A stretch of 38,780 nucleotides of DNA from an uncultured Faecalibacterium sp. (GCA_934512105.1 CAKSWQ010000019.1:1-38780), one strand, 5' to 3'. Counted from the first letter of the stretch, positions 16,488-25,432 are shown. Notes: generated from the letters alone by a model not told the origin. A program made the numbers and translations.

Positions 16488-17698
16488 TGCGGGTGCGCGA
16501 CAGCCGCCCGCCCTTTGCGGGGCTGGCAAACCTGTCCGAGGAGCAGCTGCACCGCCTGCCCACCCCCTGCTACCTGCTGGACGAAGCCCAGCTGCGCCGC
16601 AACGGCGAAATTCTGCTGGGGGTGCAGCAGCGCACCGGCTGCCGCATTCTGCTGGCGCAGAAGGCTTTTTCCAACTTCAACGTCTACCCGGTGCTGGCGC
16701 CCTATCTGGCCGGTACCGAGGCCAGCGGCCTGTACGAGAGCCGTTTGGGCAGGGAAGAACTGCCAGAGAAGGAAAACCATGTGTTCTGCGCGGCCTACCG
16801 GGCAGACGAGTTTGCCCAGCTGCTGCAATACGCTGACCATATCGTATTCAACTCGCCCAGCCAGCTGGCAAAGTTCGGCCCTGCGGCAAAGGCGGCTGGC
16901 AAAAGCATCGGTCTGCGCATCAACCCGGAGTGCTCCACGCAGGAGGGGCATGAAATCTACGACCCCTGCGCCCCCGGCAGCCGTCTGGGCACTACTCGTG
17001 CCCAGTGGGACGCCGCCGTGGCAGAACACCCGGAACTGCCCGCCCTGCTGGACGGTCTGCACTTCCATACCCTCTGTGAGCAGGACGCGGATGCGCTGGC
17101 GGTGACGCTGGCCGCAGTGGAGGAAAAGTTTGCAGACCTGCTGCCTAAGATGCAGTGGCTCAACTTCGGCGGGGGACACCACATCACCCGCCCGGGCTAC
17201 GCCCTTGCTACGCTGGAAAACTGCATCCTTTCGGTGCGGCAGAAGTACGGCGTGCAGGTGTATCTGGAGCCCGGCGAGGCTTGGGCGCTGAACGCGGGCT
17301 ATCTGGTCACCACCGTGCTGGACACCCTGCGCAACGGGGATACCAGTCTTGCCATTCTGGATATGTCCGCAGCCTGCCACACTCCGGACGTCATCGAGAT
17401 GCCCTACCGCCCGCCGCTGCTGGACGCCGGCGAGGCAGGGGAGAAGGCGTGCACCGTCCGCTTGGGCGGCCCCACCTGCCTTGCGGGGGATATCATCGGG
17501 GATTACAGCTTTGACGCCCCCCTTGCCGAGGGGGATAAGCTCATCTTTGGCGATATGGCCATCTACACCACCTGTAAGAACAACACCTTCAACGGGATGC
17601 CCCTGCCGCCCATCTGGCTGCTGGGTGCAGACGGCAGCTGCCGGGAACTGGTGCACTTCGGCTATCAGGACTTCAAAATGCGTCTGGGCGCAAAATAA
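16487..17698 (+). CDS. nspC: Carboxynorspermidine/carboxyspermidine decarboxylase
   Basis: This 403-residue PLP enzyme of the alanine racemase fold (fold III) removes the carboxyl group from carboxyspermidine to give spermidine. Visible motifs are TPCYLLDEAQL, the PLP lysine in LLAQKAFSNF, LRINPECSTQE, FHTLCEQDADAL, NFGGGHHI and ARSAACH-like DMSAACHTPD. It begins with a TGATG overlap to the dehydrogenase gene, so the last two steps of spermidine synthesis are translationally coupled. It is the last gene of the operon; a hairpin lies 12 bases after the stop. Confidence 0.9.
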
Positions 17699-17710
17699 AA
17701 GGAATAACAA

Positions 17711-17739
17711 GAGGGTCATCGACTGTGCCGGTGACCCTC
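17711..17739 (+). terminator. Hairpin at the end of the polyamine operon
   Basis: GAGGGTCA pairs with TGACCCTC. The following bases (CTGCTATTTCTG) give only a weak T-run, so termination may be partial. Confidence 0.6.
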
Positions 17740-17764
17740 CTGCTATTTCTGCCCGATGACGCGA

Positions 17765-17793
17765 TTGACAAAGTTTCGACAGAAACATATAAT
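17765..17793 (+). promoter_or_regulatory. Consensus promoter of the polymerase-like gene
   Basis: TTGACA (17765-17770), 17 bases, TATAAT (17788-17793): a perfect sigma-A consensus. AGAGGAG follows before the GTG start at 17848. Confidence 0.88.
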
Positions 17794-17847
17794 TGAACTT
17801 ATAAGAAAACTATCGCCACAGAACTGACGAAAGAGGAGAACCAGCGC

Positions 17848-19227
17848 GTGCGCACATTGTCTGAGATCATTGTCAAGCGAGATTATTCTCAAAAATCGCC
17901 GTCCTCTATTTTTTCTAAGGATAGCCCCTTCTGGCAAAAGCTGATCTGTATCTGCTATGTGGGGTTTATTGCACTGGCGGGACTTGGCGACTGGAAGACC
18001 CTGCAGAGTTTTTTGGGCGGTCTGCCTAAGATCATTACTGCGGGTGTTATCGGTATGGCAATTGTCTATGGCCTCATATATCCAGATCTGGAACGTGTAA
18101 AAAAGGTGTTCTGGCCTACACTGCTCTATATGTCCTTGATGGTACTGCTGTTTTTATGGTCCATTGTCATCTGGCTGATGGACTTCAGTGCGGTTTCGAC
18201 TATGATCCGAGCTTGCTCTAAGCTGATGTTTCAGAGCATTTCAATCCTTACTGCGGTAAGCGGTGTGTTTCTGCTGGGGGCGAAAACGATCGACCTGTTT
18301 GCCATTGCGGCGTGTCTGGCGAATGCAGGAATCATGGTTCTGGAAATCCCCAACTTCGGTCTTTCGGCAAGTATTCAGTCCCTTGTGCGGTGTCTGGTTA
18401 CTTTTGGCGATGCAGAGGGCTATGCACGAAGTTTGGAAATACACGATCTTACCTTTGTGTTTGGGCAGCTGGTGCTTTATTATGCGACGTTTGCCCCGCA
18501 TGACACAAAACAGGAAAAGCGCCGTCGCTGGCGGATGCTTGTGGCTTGTACATTTTTCTTTTTAGTGGGCATGAAGCGTATCGCCATTCCGGCAGTGGTG
18601 CTGTTTGTTTTTGTGGCACTGATCGTCCGCTGTTTCAAAAACAAAAAGAATCTGTTCATCCTTTGGGGTGTTGCATGGGTCGTATTTTTCTTTCTGTATC
18701 TTTACGCAGTTCGCAGTGGTCTTATTTCGAAGCTGCTGCATACAGCGGGCATTGATATGATGGGGCGTGACTACCTGTGGAGTCTTGCCAATGATTACTA
18801 CGATTTATCCATTACCTACGTTGGCCACGGCTTTGAGTATGTGGACACTATTGTTACCGACTGGTACAATTCAGGCATTATTAACCATCCTTATCCCTTC
18901 CATAACGACATTTTAAAAGTGTTTGTGGAAATGGGATTTCCCGGCTTTGTGTTCTGGACTGGTATCCAGTATATCATTACGCCGATTTTCTGGATGCACT
19001 ATGCAGATGATGAGACTACGCTGCTGTATTTGAGTATTCTCAGTTACATGACAGTGACATACCTTACGGATAACACGTCGTTTTCTTTCTGGTGCACGAT
19101 GACACTGCGGCTGCTGCCGCTGGCCTATTCGGTACAGCGGCGCAAACCGCCAAAACCGCAGGTCTGGCGGCCGAAGGATAAAAAGGAAATGCAGGACCGC
19201 ATTCGTATTCTGATGCAGGAAACATAA
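17848..19227 (+). CDS. O-antigen ligase/polymerase-like membrane protein
   Basis: This 459-residue protein has about ten membrane segments and, between the last pairs, an extracytoplasmic region with GRDYLWSLANDYY, GHGFEYVDT and the HNDILKVFVEMGFPG motif, which matches the Wzy/O-antigen ligase superfamily (HN-x-x-L-x-x-x-x-E-x-G). Such proteins polymerise or ligate surface polysaccharide units at the outer face of the membrane. I chose the GTG at 17848, nine bases after AGAGGAG. The gene is clearly richer in A+T than the flanking operons and stands alone behind a consensus promoter, suggesting acquisition. Confidence 0.75.
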   Translation: MRTLSEIIVKRDYSQKSPSSIFSKDSPFWQKLICICYVGFIALAGLGDWKTLQSFLGGLPKIITAGVIGMAIVYGLIYPDLERVKKVFWPTLLYMSLMVLLFLWSIVIWLMDFSAVSTMIRACSKLMFQSISILTAVSGVFLLGAKTIDLFAIAACLANAGIMVLEIPNFGLSASIQSLVRCLVTFGDAEGYARSLEIHDLTFVFGQLVLYYATFAPHDTKQEKRRRWRMLVACTFFFLVGMKRIAIPAVVLFVFVALIVRCFKNKKNLFILWGVAWVVFFFLYLYAVRSGLISKLLHTAGIDMMGRDYLWSLANDYYDLSITYVGHGFEYVDTIVTDWYNSGIINHPYPFHNDILKVFVEMGFPGFVFWTGIQYIITPIFWMHYADDETTLLYLSILSYMTVTYLTDNTSFSFWCTMTLRLLPLAYSVQRRKPPKPQVWRPKDKKEMQDRIRILMQET

Positions 19228-19239
19228 AAGTAAAAGGCG

Positions 19240-20277
19240 TTATAGCTTTGAGCGATTGGGGCAGAAGTGTTTATGTACTTCTGCCCCAATAAAATTATAC
19301 AGGTGCTGAAGTGCAATGGCTAATACGCAGGTGATAAACAGAACGTTCCAGAAGTAGAAGATGTCAAAAGAATGATCGTTTATTATATAGTAGCTCTTGG
19401 TGACGTCGAGAACTACAAACTGAAACAGATATAGGAACGGAGCATAGGGATTCATTGCGTTTATAATTCGGTTTCCGACTTTAAACTTGTCCAGCAGCCA
19501 GATCAAAAGCAGGCCAAATGGAAAGATCATAAAATTGTGGAAAATCAGATCGGATAAGCTTTTTTCCGGCACAGTTATGCCAAGAAACGAAAAAACAAGT
19601 TCTGCTGTAATAATCAATGGTAAGGCGTATTTCTTTTTTAAAAAACCGGCAAGAAAGTCTGCATACTCATAAATAAATACACCAAAGGGAAAAGCCAGTT
19701 CGCTAATGTAATAAACTCTGTGATTTAAGCCTGTAACAGCGTCAAAGATGCAGAGGCTCGAAGTGGTAATGAATATAACGCCGAAAAGAAATACAACACG
19801 CTGGAATTTATTTTTTGGGAAGATGCGGTAGGAAATATAGAAAACCAGATACAGTACAGTCAACGCGGGCATATACCAGTTGACTAGATGAAAAATTTGA
19901 TGTTTGCCGAGCGCCGTGTTCCGAATAAGCGTGCTTACAACGCTTGAAAACAGAGTAATCCATAGCAGATTGACGATTTTTTTCCAAAAATCATGGAGGT
20001 AATTCGGCTTGGTAGAAACAGAGCAAGCAAGCCCAAAGCCGGATGAAATAAAGAAATAACCTACACCCAATGTGGAGATTTTGCTTAGCGGCAGCAGAAT
20101 ATGCGGCATAGGAAAAAACGGATTTGTACAATGAGAAAAGATGATCAGCACTGCAAAAACAAAGCGTAACTCGTGCAGACGGTGCATGGTCTTTTTGATA
20201 TCTGTGCCGGTTGGACAGAACTGGATGTTCAAAAGACAAAGTGCTGCTAAAAAGAGATATAGCAAAATATATGGCAT
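19240..20277 (-). CDS. Acyltransferase family 3 membrane protein
   Basis: This 345-residue protein has about ten membrane segments and the acyltransferase-3 start MHRLHELRFVFAVLIIFSHC, with the RFxxxxxIxxxH pattern whose histidine is essential in this family, and a later ISSGFGLACS loop. Members acylate sugars of surface glycans at the membrane. GGAGG precedes the ATG by six bases. It is convergent with the polymerase-like gene and also A+T-rich. An inverted repeat at 19255-19290 (ATTGGGGCAGAAGT and its complement) lies inside its last codons and may separate the two transcripts, but has no T-run. Confidence 0.78.
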   Translation of the reverse strand: MPYILLYLFLAALCLLNIQFCPTGTDIKKTMHRLHELRFVFAVLIIFSHCTNPFFPMPHILLPLSKISTLGVGYFFISSGFGLACSVSTKPNYLHDFWKKIVNLLWITLFSSVVSTLIRNTALGKHQIFHLVNWYMPALTVLYLVFYISYRIFPKNKFQRVVFLFGVIFITTSSLCIFDAVTGLNHRVYYISELAFPFGVFIYEYADFLAGFLKKKYALPLIITAELVFSFLGITVPEKSLSDLIFHNFMIFPFGLLLIWLLDKFKVGNRIINAMNPYAPFLYLFQFVVLDVTKSYYIINDHSFDIFYFWNVLFITCVLAIALQHLYNFIGAEVHKHFCPNRSKL

Positions 20278-20341
20278 TCAAGACCTCCAAGCGTTTCTGA
20301 TTCAGTATTCTGCGGTCGGTAAAGAAAGTGGATATAAGTTT

Positions 20342-20370
20342 ATCTTATCATAAGCTGTTTGGTATGACAA
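20342..20370 (-). promoter_or_regulatory. Promoter of the acyltransferase gene
   Basis: Minus strand TTGTCA (20365-20370), 17 bases, TAAGAT (20342-20347). Confidence 0.7.
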
Positions 20371-20435
20371 GTGGATAACAGAAAGAGATTGCGGCATTTT
20401 TTCTCTCAAAAAGAGTGTTTTTTGAAACCGAAAAT

Positions 20436-20474
20436 GGAAAAAGCTGAGCACCCTTTTTACGGATGCTCAGCTTT
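20436..20474 (-). terminator. Terminator of the acetolactate synthase gene
   Basis: AAAGCTGAGCA and TGCTCAGCTTTTT (minus strand reading) form an 11-bp stem with a T-run, about 45 bases after the stop at 20519. Confidence 0.8.
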
Positions 20475-20518
20475 GCTATACTCTTTTTGGCGTTTTGCTT
20501 TTGCGCGCTATCGTTGTT

Positions 20519-22177
20519 TTATTCCCCGCTCAGCTGATATACCTCCTTCAGGTGGGCGGAAAGCTTCATGTTTTCGCTGTAATCCACAGGCACCACGATC
20601 ACGCTGGGCACCGTCTGCCGGAAGGCTTCTTCCAGCGTGGGGATCAGGTCGGCGGCTTTTTCCACGCGGTAGCCCTTGCAGTGCATGGCTTCAGCCAGCA
20701 GCTTGAAGTCCGGGTTCGTGAAATCCACATAGCAGTGCTCGCCGTCAAACTGCTCCTGCTCCTTCCACTTGATCAGGCCGTAGCTGGCGTCCTCCCAGAT
20801 CAGGGTGACAAAGGGCACCTTCTCGCGCACGGCAGTTTCCAGCTCCTGACTGTTCATCATAAAACCGCCGTCACCGCACACCGCCAGCACCTTTTTGTCC
20901 GGGTTCAGCAGCTTGGCGGCAAAGGCACCGGGGATGGAAAAGCCCATGCTGGCAAAGCCGTTGGAGATCAGGCAGGTGTTGGGGGCGTAGCAGTCGTAGT
21001 GGCGGGCGATCCACATTTTATGTGCGCCCACATCGCTCACAAGAATGTCCTCCCGTCCCATCACCTTGCGCACATCCGCAAGGATGCGGGCGGGCTTCAT
21101 GGGGCAGCTGTCGTCGTCTGCCATGGCGGCGTGCTCGGCCACCATAGTCTCACGCAGCTTGAGCGCAAATTCCGGCTCGCTGTCCCGGTGGGCACAGCGC
21201 AGGATCTCGTAAATGCTTTCGGAGATATCGCCCACCACCTCTACGGCGGGCTGATACCGCTTATTCACGTCCGCCGGGGCGGTGTCGATGTGCAGAATGG
21301 TCTGGTTTGCGCGTGCGCCCCACTTGGCGGGGGCACACTCCACGATGTCGTAGCCGATGGCAATGATAAGATCGGCCCGGTCGAACAGCTGATTCACATA
21401 GTCCTTCTGGGGGATGCCGATGGTCCACAGGCTGTATTTGTCGTCCATGGGGATGATGCCCTTGGCCATCATGGTGTTCACCACCGGGATGTGCAGCCGG
21501 TCGGCCAGCTCGGTAACGGCAGCGGCGGCATGGCCGCGCACCGCCCCGGCACCGGCCAGAATGACCGGGCTCTTTGCCTCGCTGATGATCTGCCCGGCGG
21601 CAGCAATGTGGGTGGGGTCGGCATAGAGCTCGTGCAGCTGCTGGCGCTTGAGCGGCACGGCGTCGGCGGGCATTTTGGCAATGTTCTGGGGCAGGTCGAT
21701 GTGGGTGGCACCGGGCTTGCCCTTTTCAGCGTGCTTGAAAGCCAGCCGCACGATCTCGCCCACGGTGTCCGGCCGGATGATCTGCTTGGAGCGTTTGGTA
21801 ATGGGCTCGAACATGGCAGTCAGATCCAGATACTGGTGGCTGGTCAGCTGCATCCGGTCGGTGCCAACCTGTCCGGTAATGGCAACCAGCGGAGCACCGT
21901 CCAGATAGGCATCGGCTACACCGGTCACAAGGTTGGTGGCACCGGGGCCAAGGGTGGAAAGGCACACGCCTGCCCGGCCGGTCAGACGGCCGTAGACATC
22001 GGCCATAAAGGCAGCGCCCTGCTCGTGGCGCACCGGGATAAAGCGGATATGGCTGTCCCGGATGGCAAACATCAGATCCAGCGTTTCCTCGCCGGGAATG
22101 CCGAACATCACGTCCACGCCTTCTGCTTCCAGACAGTCCACCAGCACCTGTGCGGTGGTTTTTGTTTTTTCCTGCAT
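20519..22177 (-). CDS. Acetolactate synthase, AlsS-like ThDP enzyme
   Basis: This 552-residue thiamine diphosphate enzyme condenses two pyruvates to acetolactate. The catalytic glutamate sits in HEQGAAFMAD, and the cofactor motif starts with CGDGGFMMNSQELETA. The order of motifs (GIPGEETLDLMF, STLGPGATNLVTGVADAYLDGAPLVAITGQ, IGYDIVECAP, HKMWIARHY) is closest to my memory of catabolic AlsS/BudB enzymes, and no regulatory small subunit gene is adjacent. The Asn expected about 27 residues after GDG appears replaced (WEDASYG). I chose the ATG at 22177 because AGGAG lies 10 bases upstream; an in-frame ATG at 22201 region precedes that site. It stands alone. A branched-chain biosynthetic IlvB role is possible. 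Confidence 0.8.
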   Translation of the reverse strand: MQEKTKTTAQVLVDCLEAEGVDVMFGIPGEETLDLMFAIRDSHIRFIPVRHEQGAAFMADVYGRLTGRAGVCLSTLGPGATNLVTGVADAYLDGAPLVAITGQVGTDRMQLTSHQYLDLTAMFEPITKRSKQIIRPDTVGEIVRLAFKHAEKGKPGATHIDLPQNIAKMPADAVPLKRQQLHELYADPTHIAAAGQIISEAKSPVILAGAGAVRGHAAAAVTELADRLHIPVVNTMMAKGIIPMDDKYSLWTIGIPQKDYVNQLFDRADLIIAIGYDIVECAPAKWGARANQTILHIDTAPADVNKRYQPAVEVVGDISESIYEILRCAHRDSEPEFALKLRETMVAEHAAMADDDSCPMKPARILADVRKVMGREDILVSDVGAHKMWIARHYDCYAPNTCLISNGFASMGFSIPGAFAAKLLNPDKKVLAVCGDGGFMMNSQELETAVREKVPFVTLIWEDASYGLIKWKEQEQFDGEHCYVDFTNPDFKLLAEAMHCKGYRVEKAADLIPTLEEAFRQTVPSVIVVPVDYSENMKLSAHLKEVYQLSGE

Positions 22178-22212
22178 CTTATAAATACTCCTATCATTCA
22201 TAAAAAACAAAA

Positions 22213-22284
22213 GGCAGCGCGGCCCGTTTGGGGCCACACTGCCTTTGTCAGCATCATTTTACCGTTTTCTGCCGGTTTCTACAA
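22213..22284 (-). promoter_or_regulatory. Acetolactate synthase promoter running directly into a terminator-like hairpin
   Basis: Minus strand TTGTAG (22279-22284), 17 bases, TAAAAT (22256-22261). The predicted transcript start is about 22249, and from 22243 down to 22213 a 13-bp stem (GGCAGTGTGGCCC with GGGCCGCGCTGCC, two G-U) is followed by TTTTGTTTTTT. The ATG lies about 35 bases beyond. This would act as a transcription attenuator; what relieves it is unknown. Confidence 0.7.
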
Positions 22285-22380
22285 GAGCCAATTTCCACAA
22301 AAAGTGCGGGGTGCAAAGGGGGCTGGCTTGACTGCTCTGCCCGAACTTTGCGCAAAATCCCGTTTTTCTGCCGGAAAGCG

Positions 22381-22466
22381 TTGACAAGTGGAAGTCAAGT
22401 TTTTATAATAAAACCAGCACAAGGCGGCGTGGCCCATAAACGGGTTCACGCCGCCTTGTGTTTTTT
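22381..22466 (+). promoter_or_regulatory. Consensus promoter followed at once by a terminator hairpin
   Basis: TTGACA (22381-22386), 17 bases, TATAAT (22404-22409), a perfect consensus. Starting at 22418, about where the transcript begins, CACAAGGCGGCGTG pairs with CACGCCGCCTTGTG (22447-22460), followed by six T. The next gene starts at 22551 with no other promoter seen, so either the hairpin attenuates this operon or the promoter makes a roughly 50-base RNA. No gene is visible between 22178 and 22550. Confidence 0.75.
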
Positions 22467-22550
22467 GCATTTCGGGAAAAGAGAGACCGGTAAGGGAAAG
22501 TCCGGCGATACCGGAAAAGCAGAAAATCCAGAAAAAAAGAGGGGAAATCT

Positions 22551-23864
22551 ATGGATCAACTGGTGCAGCATCAACAGACCATCAACGACCAATTGGCACG
22601 GTATGGGGTCAAATTCGGACTGTACAAAAACGGCACATTTCAGGAGCGACTGTTTCCGTTCGACCCGCTGCCCCGGGTCATTACGGCGCAGGAATTCGAG
22701 ACACTGGACGAGGGGCTTGTACAGCGGGTCAACGCACTGAATCTGTTTTTAAAGGATGTCTACGGCGACAAAAAGATCATCCGGGACGGCATCGTGCCGG
22801 AGGATTTTGTATTTGCGGGCAGCGGTTATCTGCCGCAGTGCGAGGGCTTTGTGCCGCCCAAGGGTGTTTACAGCCATATCTCCGGCATCGACCTTGTGCA
22901 GGCAAAGGACGGCAGCTGGTTCATTCTGGAAGATAACCTCCGCATCCCCAGCGGCGCGTCCTATCCGCTCATTGCGCGGGAGCTGTGCCGTCGGTGCAGC
23001 CCGGAAACCTTCAGCGGCAACGCCATCGTGGACAACCGCAACTATGCGCAGCTGCTGCGGCAGACCATGGATGCGGTCAACACCGGTGGCATCAACGTGG
23101 TGTTTACGCCGGGACGGTACAATGCCGCCTATTTCGAGCACAGCTATCTGGCCGAAAAGACCGGAGCCGTGCTGGCAGAATGCGGCGACCTGTATGTGGA
23201 AAACAACAAGGTCTACCTCAAGACTGTCCGTGGCGGTGAGCGGGTGGGTGCTATTTACCGCCGCATCAGCGATGAATATCTTGACCCGCTGACCTTTAAG
23301 CCGGAGAGCCTGATCGGTATTCCCGGCGTCATGGATGCCTACCGCGCCGGCAATGTGGCGCTGCTGAACGCGCCCGGAAACGGCGTGGCAGACGACAAGG
23401 GCATTTATTACTTCGTGCCCAAAATGATAAAGTACTATCTGGGCGAAGAGCCCATTCTGCACAACGCACCCACCTATCTGCCGTTCTATGAAAAAGACCG
23501 TCAGTATGTGCTGGAGCATCTGGAAACGCTGGTGGTCAAGGACGTTGCCGAGGCGGGCGGCTACGGCGTGGTATTCGGCCGCGACTTGACCAAACAGCAG
23601 CTGGAGGAGTTCCGCACGACCATCCGCAACGAGCCGCGCCGGTTCATTGCGCAGGAGGTCATAGATTTCCTTGACCTGCCCATTATGGACGGCGGCGAAA
23701 AGGTGCCCCGTAAGGCAGACCTGCGGGCGTTTGTGCTGAGCAGCGGCGACGATACAAAGGTCTGGGCAAGCGGGCTGACCCGCTTTTCCCGCAACCCGGA
23801 CAGCTTCGTGGTCAACAGCTCGCAAGGAGGAGGTTTTAAGGACACATGGGTATTATCTCGCTGA
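22551..23864 (+). CDS. Circularly permuted ATP-grasp protein (DUF404/DUF407 type)
   Basis: This 437-residue protein matches the circularly permuted ATP-grasp family (COG2308): FKLKDVYGD-like LFLKDVYGDKKI, the conserved GSGYLPQCEGFVPPKGVYSHISGIDLVQAKDGSWFILEDN, RIPSGASYPL, and at the end VVKDVAEAGGYGVVFG plus FIAQEVIDF and LRAFVL. Such proteins are predicted amide-bond ligases and nearly always sit beside an alpha-E domain gene and a transglutaminase-like gene, as here. Published comparative work proposed that the trio makes and processes a peptide or peptide-like product; the substrate is unknown. The 3' end overlaps the next gene by 19 bases. Confidence 0.85.
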   Translation: MDQLVQHQQTINDQLARYGVKFGLYKNGTFQERLFPFDPLPRVITAQEFETLDEGLVQRVNALNLFLKDVYGDKKIIRDGIVPEDFVFAGSGYLPQCEGFVPPKGVYSHISGIDLVQAKDGSWFILEDNLRIPSGASYPLIARELCRRCSPETFSGNAIVDNRNYAQLLRQTMDAVNTGGINVVFTPGRYNAAYFEHSYLAEKTGAVLAECGDLYVENNKVYLKTVRGGERVGAIYRRISDEYLDPLTFKPESLIGIPGVMDAYRAGNVALLNAPGNGVADDKGIYYFVPKMIKYYLGEEPILHNAPTYLPFYEKDRQYVLEHLETLVVKDVAEAGGYGVVFGRDLTKQQLEEFRTTIRNEPRRFIAQEVIDFLDLPIMDGGEKVPRKADLRAFVLSSGDDTKVWASGLTRFSRNPDSFVVNSSQGGGFKDTWVLSR

Positions 23865-24526
23865 ACAAAGCCAGCCGCCTGTACTGGCTGGGACGCTACA
23901 CAGAGCGTGTATATACAGGCTTAAAAAAGGCAAAACCCATTTACGATGCCGGGGTGGACGGCAGGGAAGGCGATTATGCGGACTACTGCTTCCGCTTGGG
24001 CATCCCCGGCGGCTATGCCAATACGGTGGATTTCTGCAAGCGGTATTTCTTTGACAGGAACAACCCGAACTCGCTGGCGTCCAGTCTGGTCTACGCCTAT
24101 GACAATGCTGTGGTGCTGCGGGATACCCTGACCACCGACACCCTTTCGTACATCCAGCTGGCCATGAACGCCATGGAAAAGGCGGCGCAGTGCGATACGC
24201 CTGCAATCGCGCTCCAGTGGGTGCTGGACGATATCCGTGCCTTCCGCGGTGCGTGCGAGGAGACCATCTTTGATGAAGAGATCCGCAGCATGATCAAGCT
24301 GGGCACCAGCGTGGAGCGGGTAGATCTGTACCTGCGTTTGGGCGACGAGCCGGAGCGCACCCGCAAGGAGTTTGAGCGGCTGTTCAACCGTCTGTACAAG
24401 ACCCAGCTTGCGCCGAACAGGGAGCGGCTGGATTTTCTGGTGGATGCGCTGCTGGATTCCTCCAAGCCGGATGCCTCGGCACCGGAGCTGGTCGCAGCGG
24501 TGGAAAGCTTGTTTCTCGACCTATAA
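23846..24526 (+). CDS. Alpha-E domain protein (DUF403)
   Basis: This 226-residue, almost entirely helical protein begins GIISLNKASRLYWLGRYTERV, the family's hallmark (SRLYWLGRYxERAE), and continues with repeated acidic-aromatic helices to the end. It is shorter than the roughly 310-residue family norm. It overlaps the ATP-grasp gene and has GGAGGAGG just upstream of its ATG, inside that gene. It is the constant partner of the ATP-grasp protein and probably forms a complex with it; no catalytic motif is apparent. Confidence 0.82.
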   Translation: MGIISLNKASRLYWLGRYTERVYTGLKKAKPIYDAGVDGREGDYADYCFRLGIPGGYANTVDFCKRYFFDRNNPNSLASSLVYAYDNAVVLRDTLTTDTLSYIQLAMNAMEKAAQCDTPAIALQWVLDDIRAFRGACEETIFDEEIRSMIKLGTSVERVDLYLRLGDEPERTRKEFERLFNRLYKTQLAPNRERLDFLVDALLDSSKPDASAPELVAAVESLFLDL

Positions 24527-24568
24527 CGGCAGAAAGAATGCAGTACAGGAAGCACAGAGGAACGAGCA

Positions 24569-25345
24569 ATGACAGAACTGGAATTTCATTTTCACACCGG
24601 GGTGGAGTTTTCGGCTCCGGTCAGCGGGCACACCTTTGCGCTGCACTGTCTGCCGGTGGAGGATGACGCCCAAAAGCTGCAAAGCTATGCCGTCCGCATA
24701 GAACCGGCGGCAGAGTATGGCCTGCACCGGGACGGCTTTGGCGGCTGGCTGGTATGCGGCAGCTGCCGGGAACCGCACACGGTCTTTTGCTACGATTCCC
24801 ACGGCATCGTGCGGGTGGACGGCCGCGCACAGGCAGAGCCGGTGAATCCGGTGCTGAAGCAGTTCACGGAGCTTACCGCTATGACGGCAGAGCTGGAAAC
24901 GCTGTGGCAGAGCCTGCCGCTGGACGGCAAGTCCCCGCAGGAACAGGCAGAACTGCTGAACAAAGCGGCCGCCGGTGCACTGCACTATGTACCGGGGCTT
25001 ACGGGTATCTCCACGACCGCCGGGCAGGCGTTTGCGCTGGGCAGCGGGGTCTGTCAGGACTATGCGCACATCCTGCTGGTGCTGGCGCGGCGCTCCGGGT
25101 TTGCGGCGCGCTACTGCATGGGACTTGTGCCCGGCGAGGGTGCCACCCATGCGTGGGTAGAGATTGCCCTGCCGGACGGCTGGCACGGCTACGACCCCAC
25201 CTTTGCCTGCGAGGCAGGGGAGGAGCATCTGCGGTTCGCCGTAGGCAGGGACGCCGCCGACTGCCGTGCAGAGCGGGGCATTTTCCGCGGCGCGGCAGAG
25301 CAGACCCTGCACACCGAGATGCGGCTGGACGTCCGCAAGGGCTGA
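24569..25345 (+). CDS. Transglutaminase-like cysteine protease-fold protein
   Basis: This 258-residue protein has the N-terminal beta domain seen in bacterial transglutaminase-like proteins and a papain-like core with the catalytic triad Cys162 (GSGVCQDYAH), His195 (THAWVEI) and Asp210 (GYDPT). In this gene neighbourhood such enzymes are thought to cut or transfer amide bonds of the product made by the ATP-grasp protein. It begins 42 bases after the alpha-E gene and ends before a strong terminator. Acts probably in the cytoplasm, as no signal peptide is seen. Confidence 0.85.
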   Translation: MTELEFHFHTGVEFSAPVSGHTFALHCLPVEDDAQKLQSYAVRIEPAAEYGLHRDGFGGWLVCGSCREPHTVFCYDSHGIVRVDGRAQAEPVNPVLKQFTELTAMTAELETLWQSLPLDGKSPQEQAELLNKAAAGALHYVPGLTGISTTAGQAFALGSGVCQDYAHILLVLARRSGFAARYCMGLVPGEGATHAWVEIALPDGWHGYDPTFACEAGEEHLRFAVGRDAADCRAERGIFRGAAEQTLHTEMRLDVRKG

Positions 25346-25371
25346 GCGATACAAGACAAGGCAATGACGCC

Positions 25372-25410
25372 GGGCTTCTGCACAAAACCGGCAGAAGCCC
25401 TTTTTATTTT
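25372..25410 (+). terminator. Strong terminator inside the gene cluster
   Basis: GGGCTTCTGC pairs perfectly with GCAGAAGCCC, followed by TTTTTATTTT. The next gene starts only 23 bases later and I see no promoter in between, so the deacylase pair is either expressed by read-through or from a promoter inside the transglutaminase gene. Confidence 0.88.
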
Positions 25411-25432
25411 CAGATAGGAGTGTGTAAGAACC

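Noticed and set aside
19255..19290. Bidirectional terminator between the polymerase-like and acyltransferase genes
   Set aside because: The inverted repeat is strong, but it lies within the acyltransferase coding end and has no T-run on either strand; mentioned only under that gene.
20495..22384. Open frame of 629 codons on the plus strand
   Set aside because: Antisense shadow of the acetolactate synthase gene, with no recognisable motif and no ribosome site.
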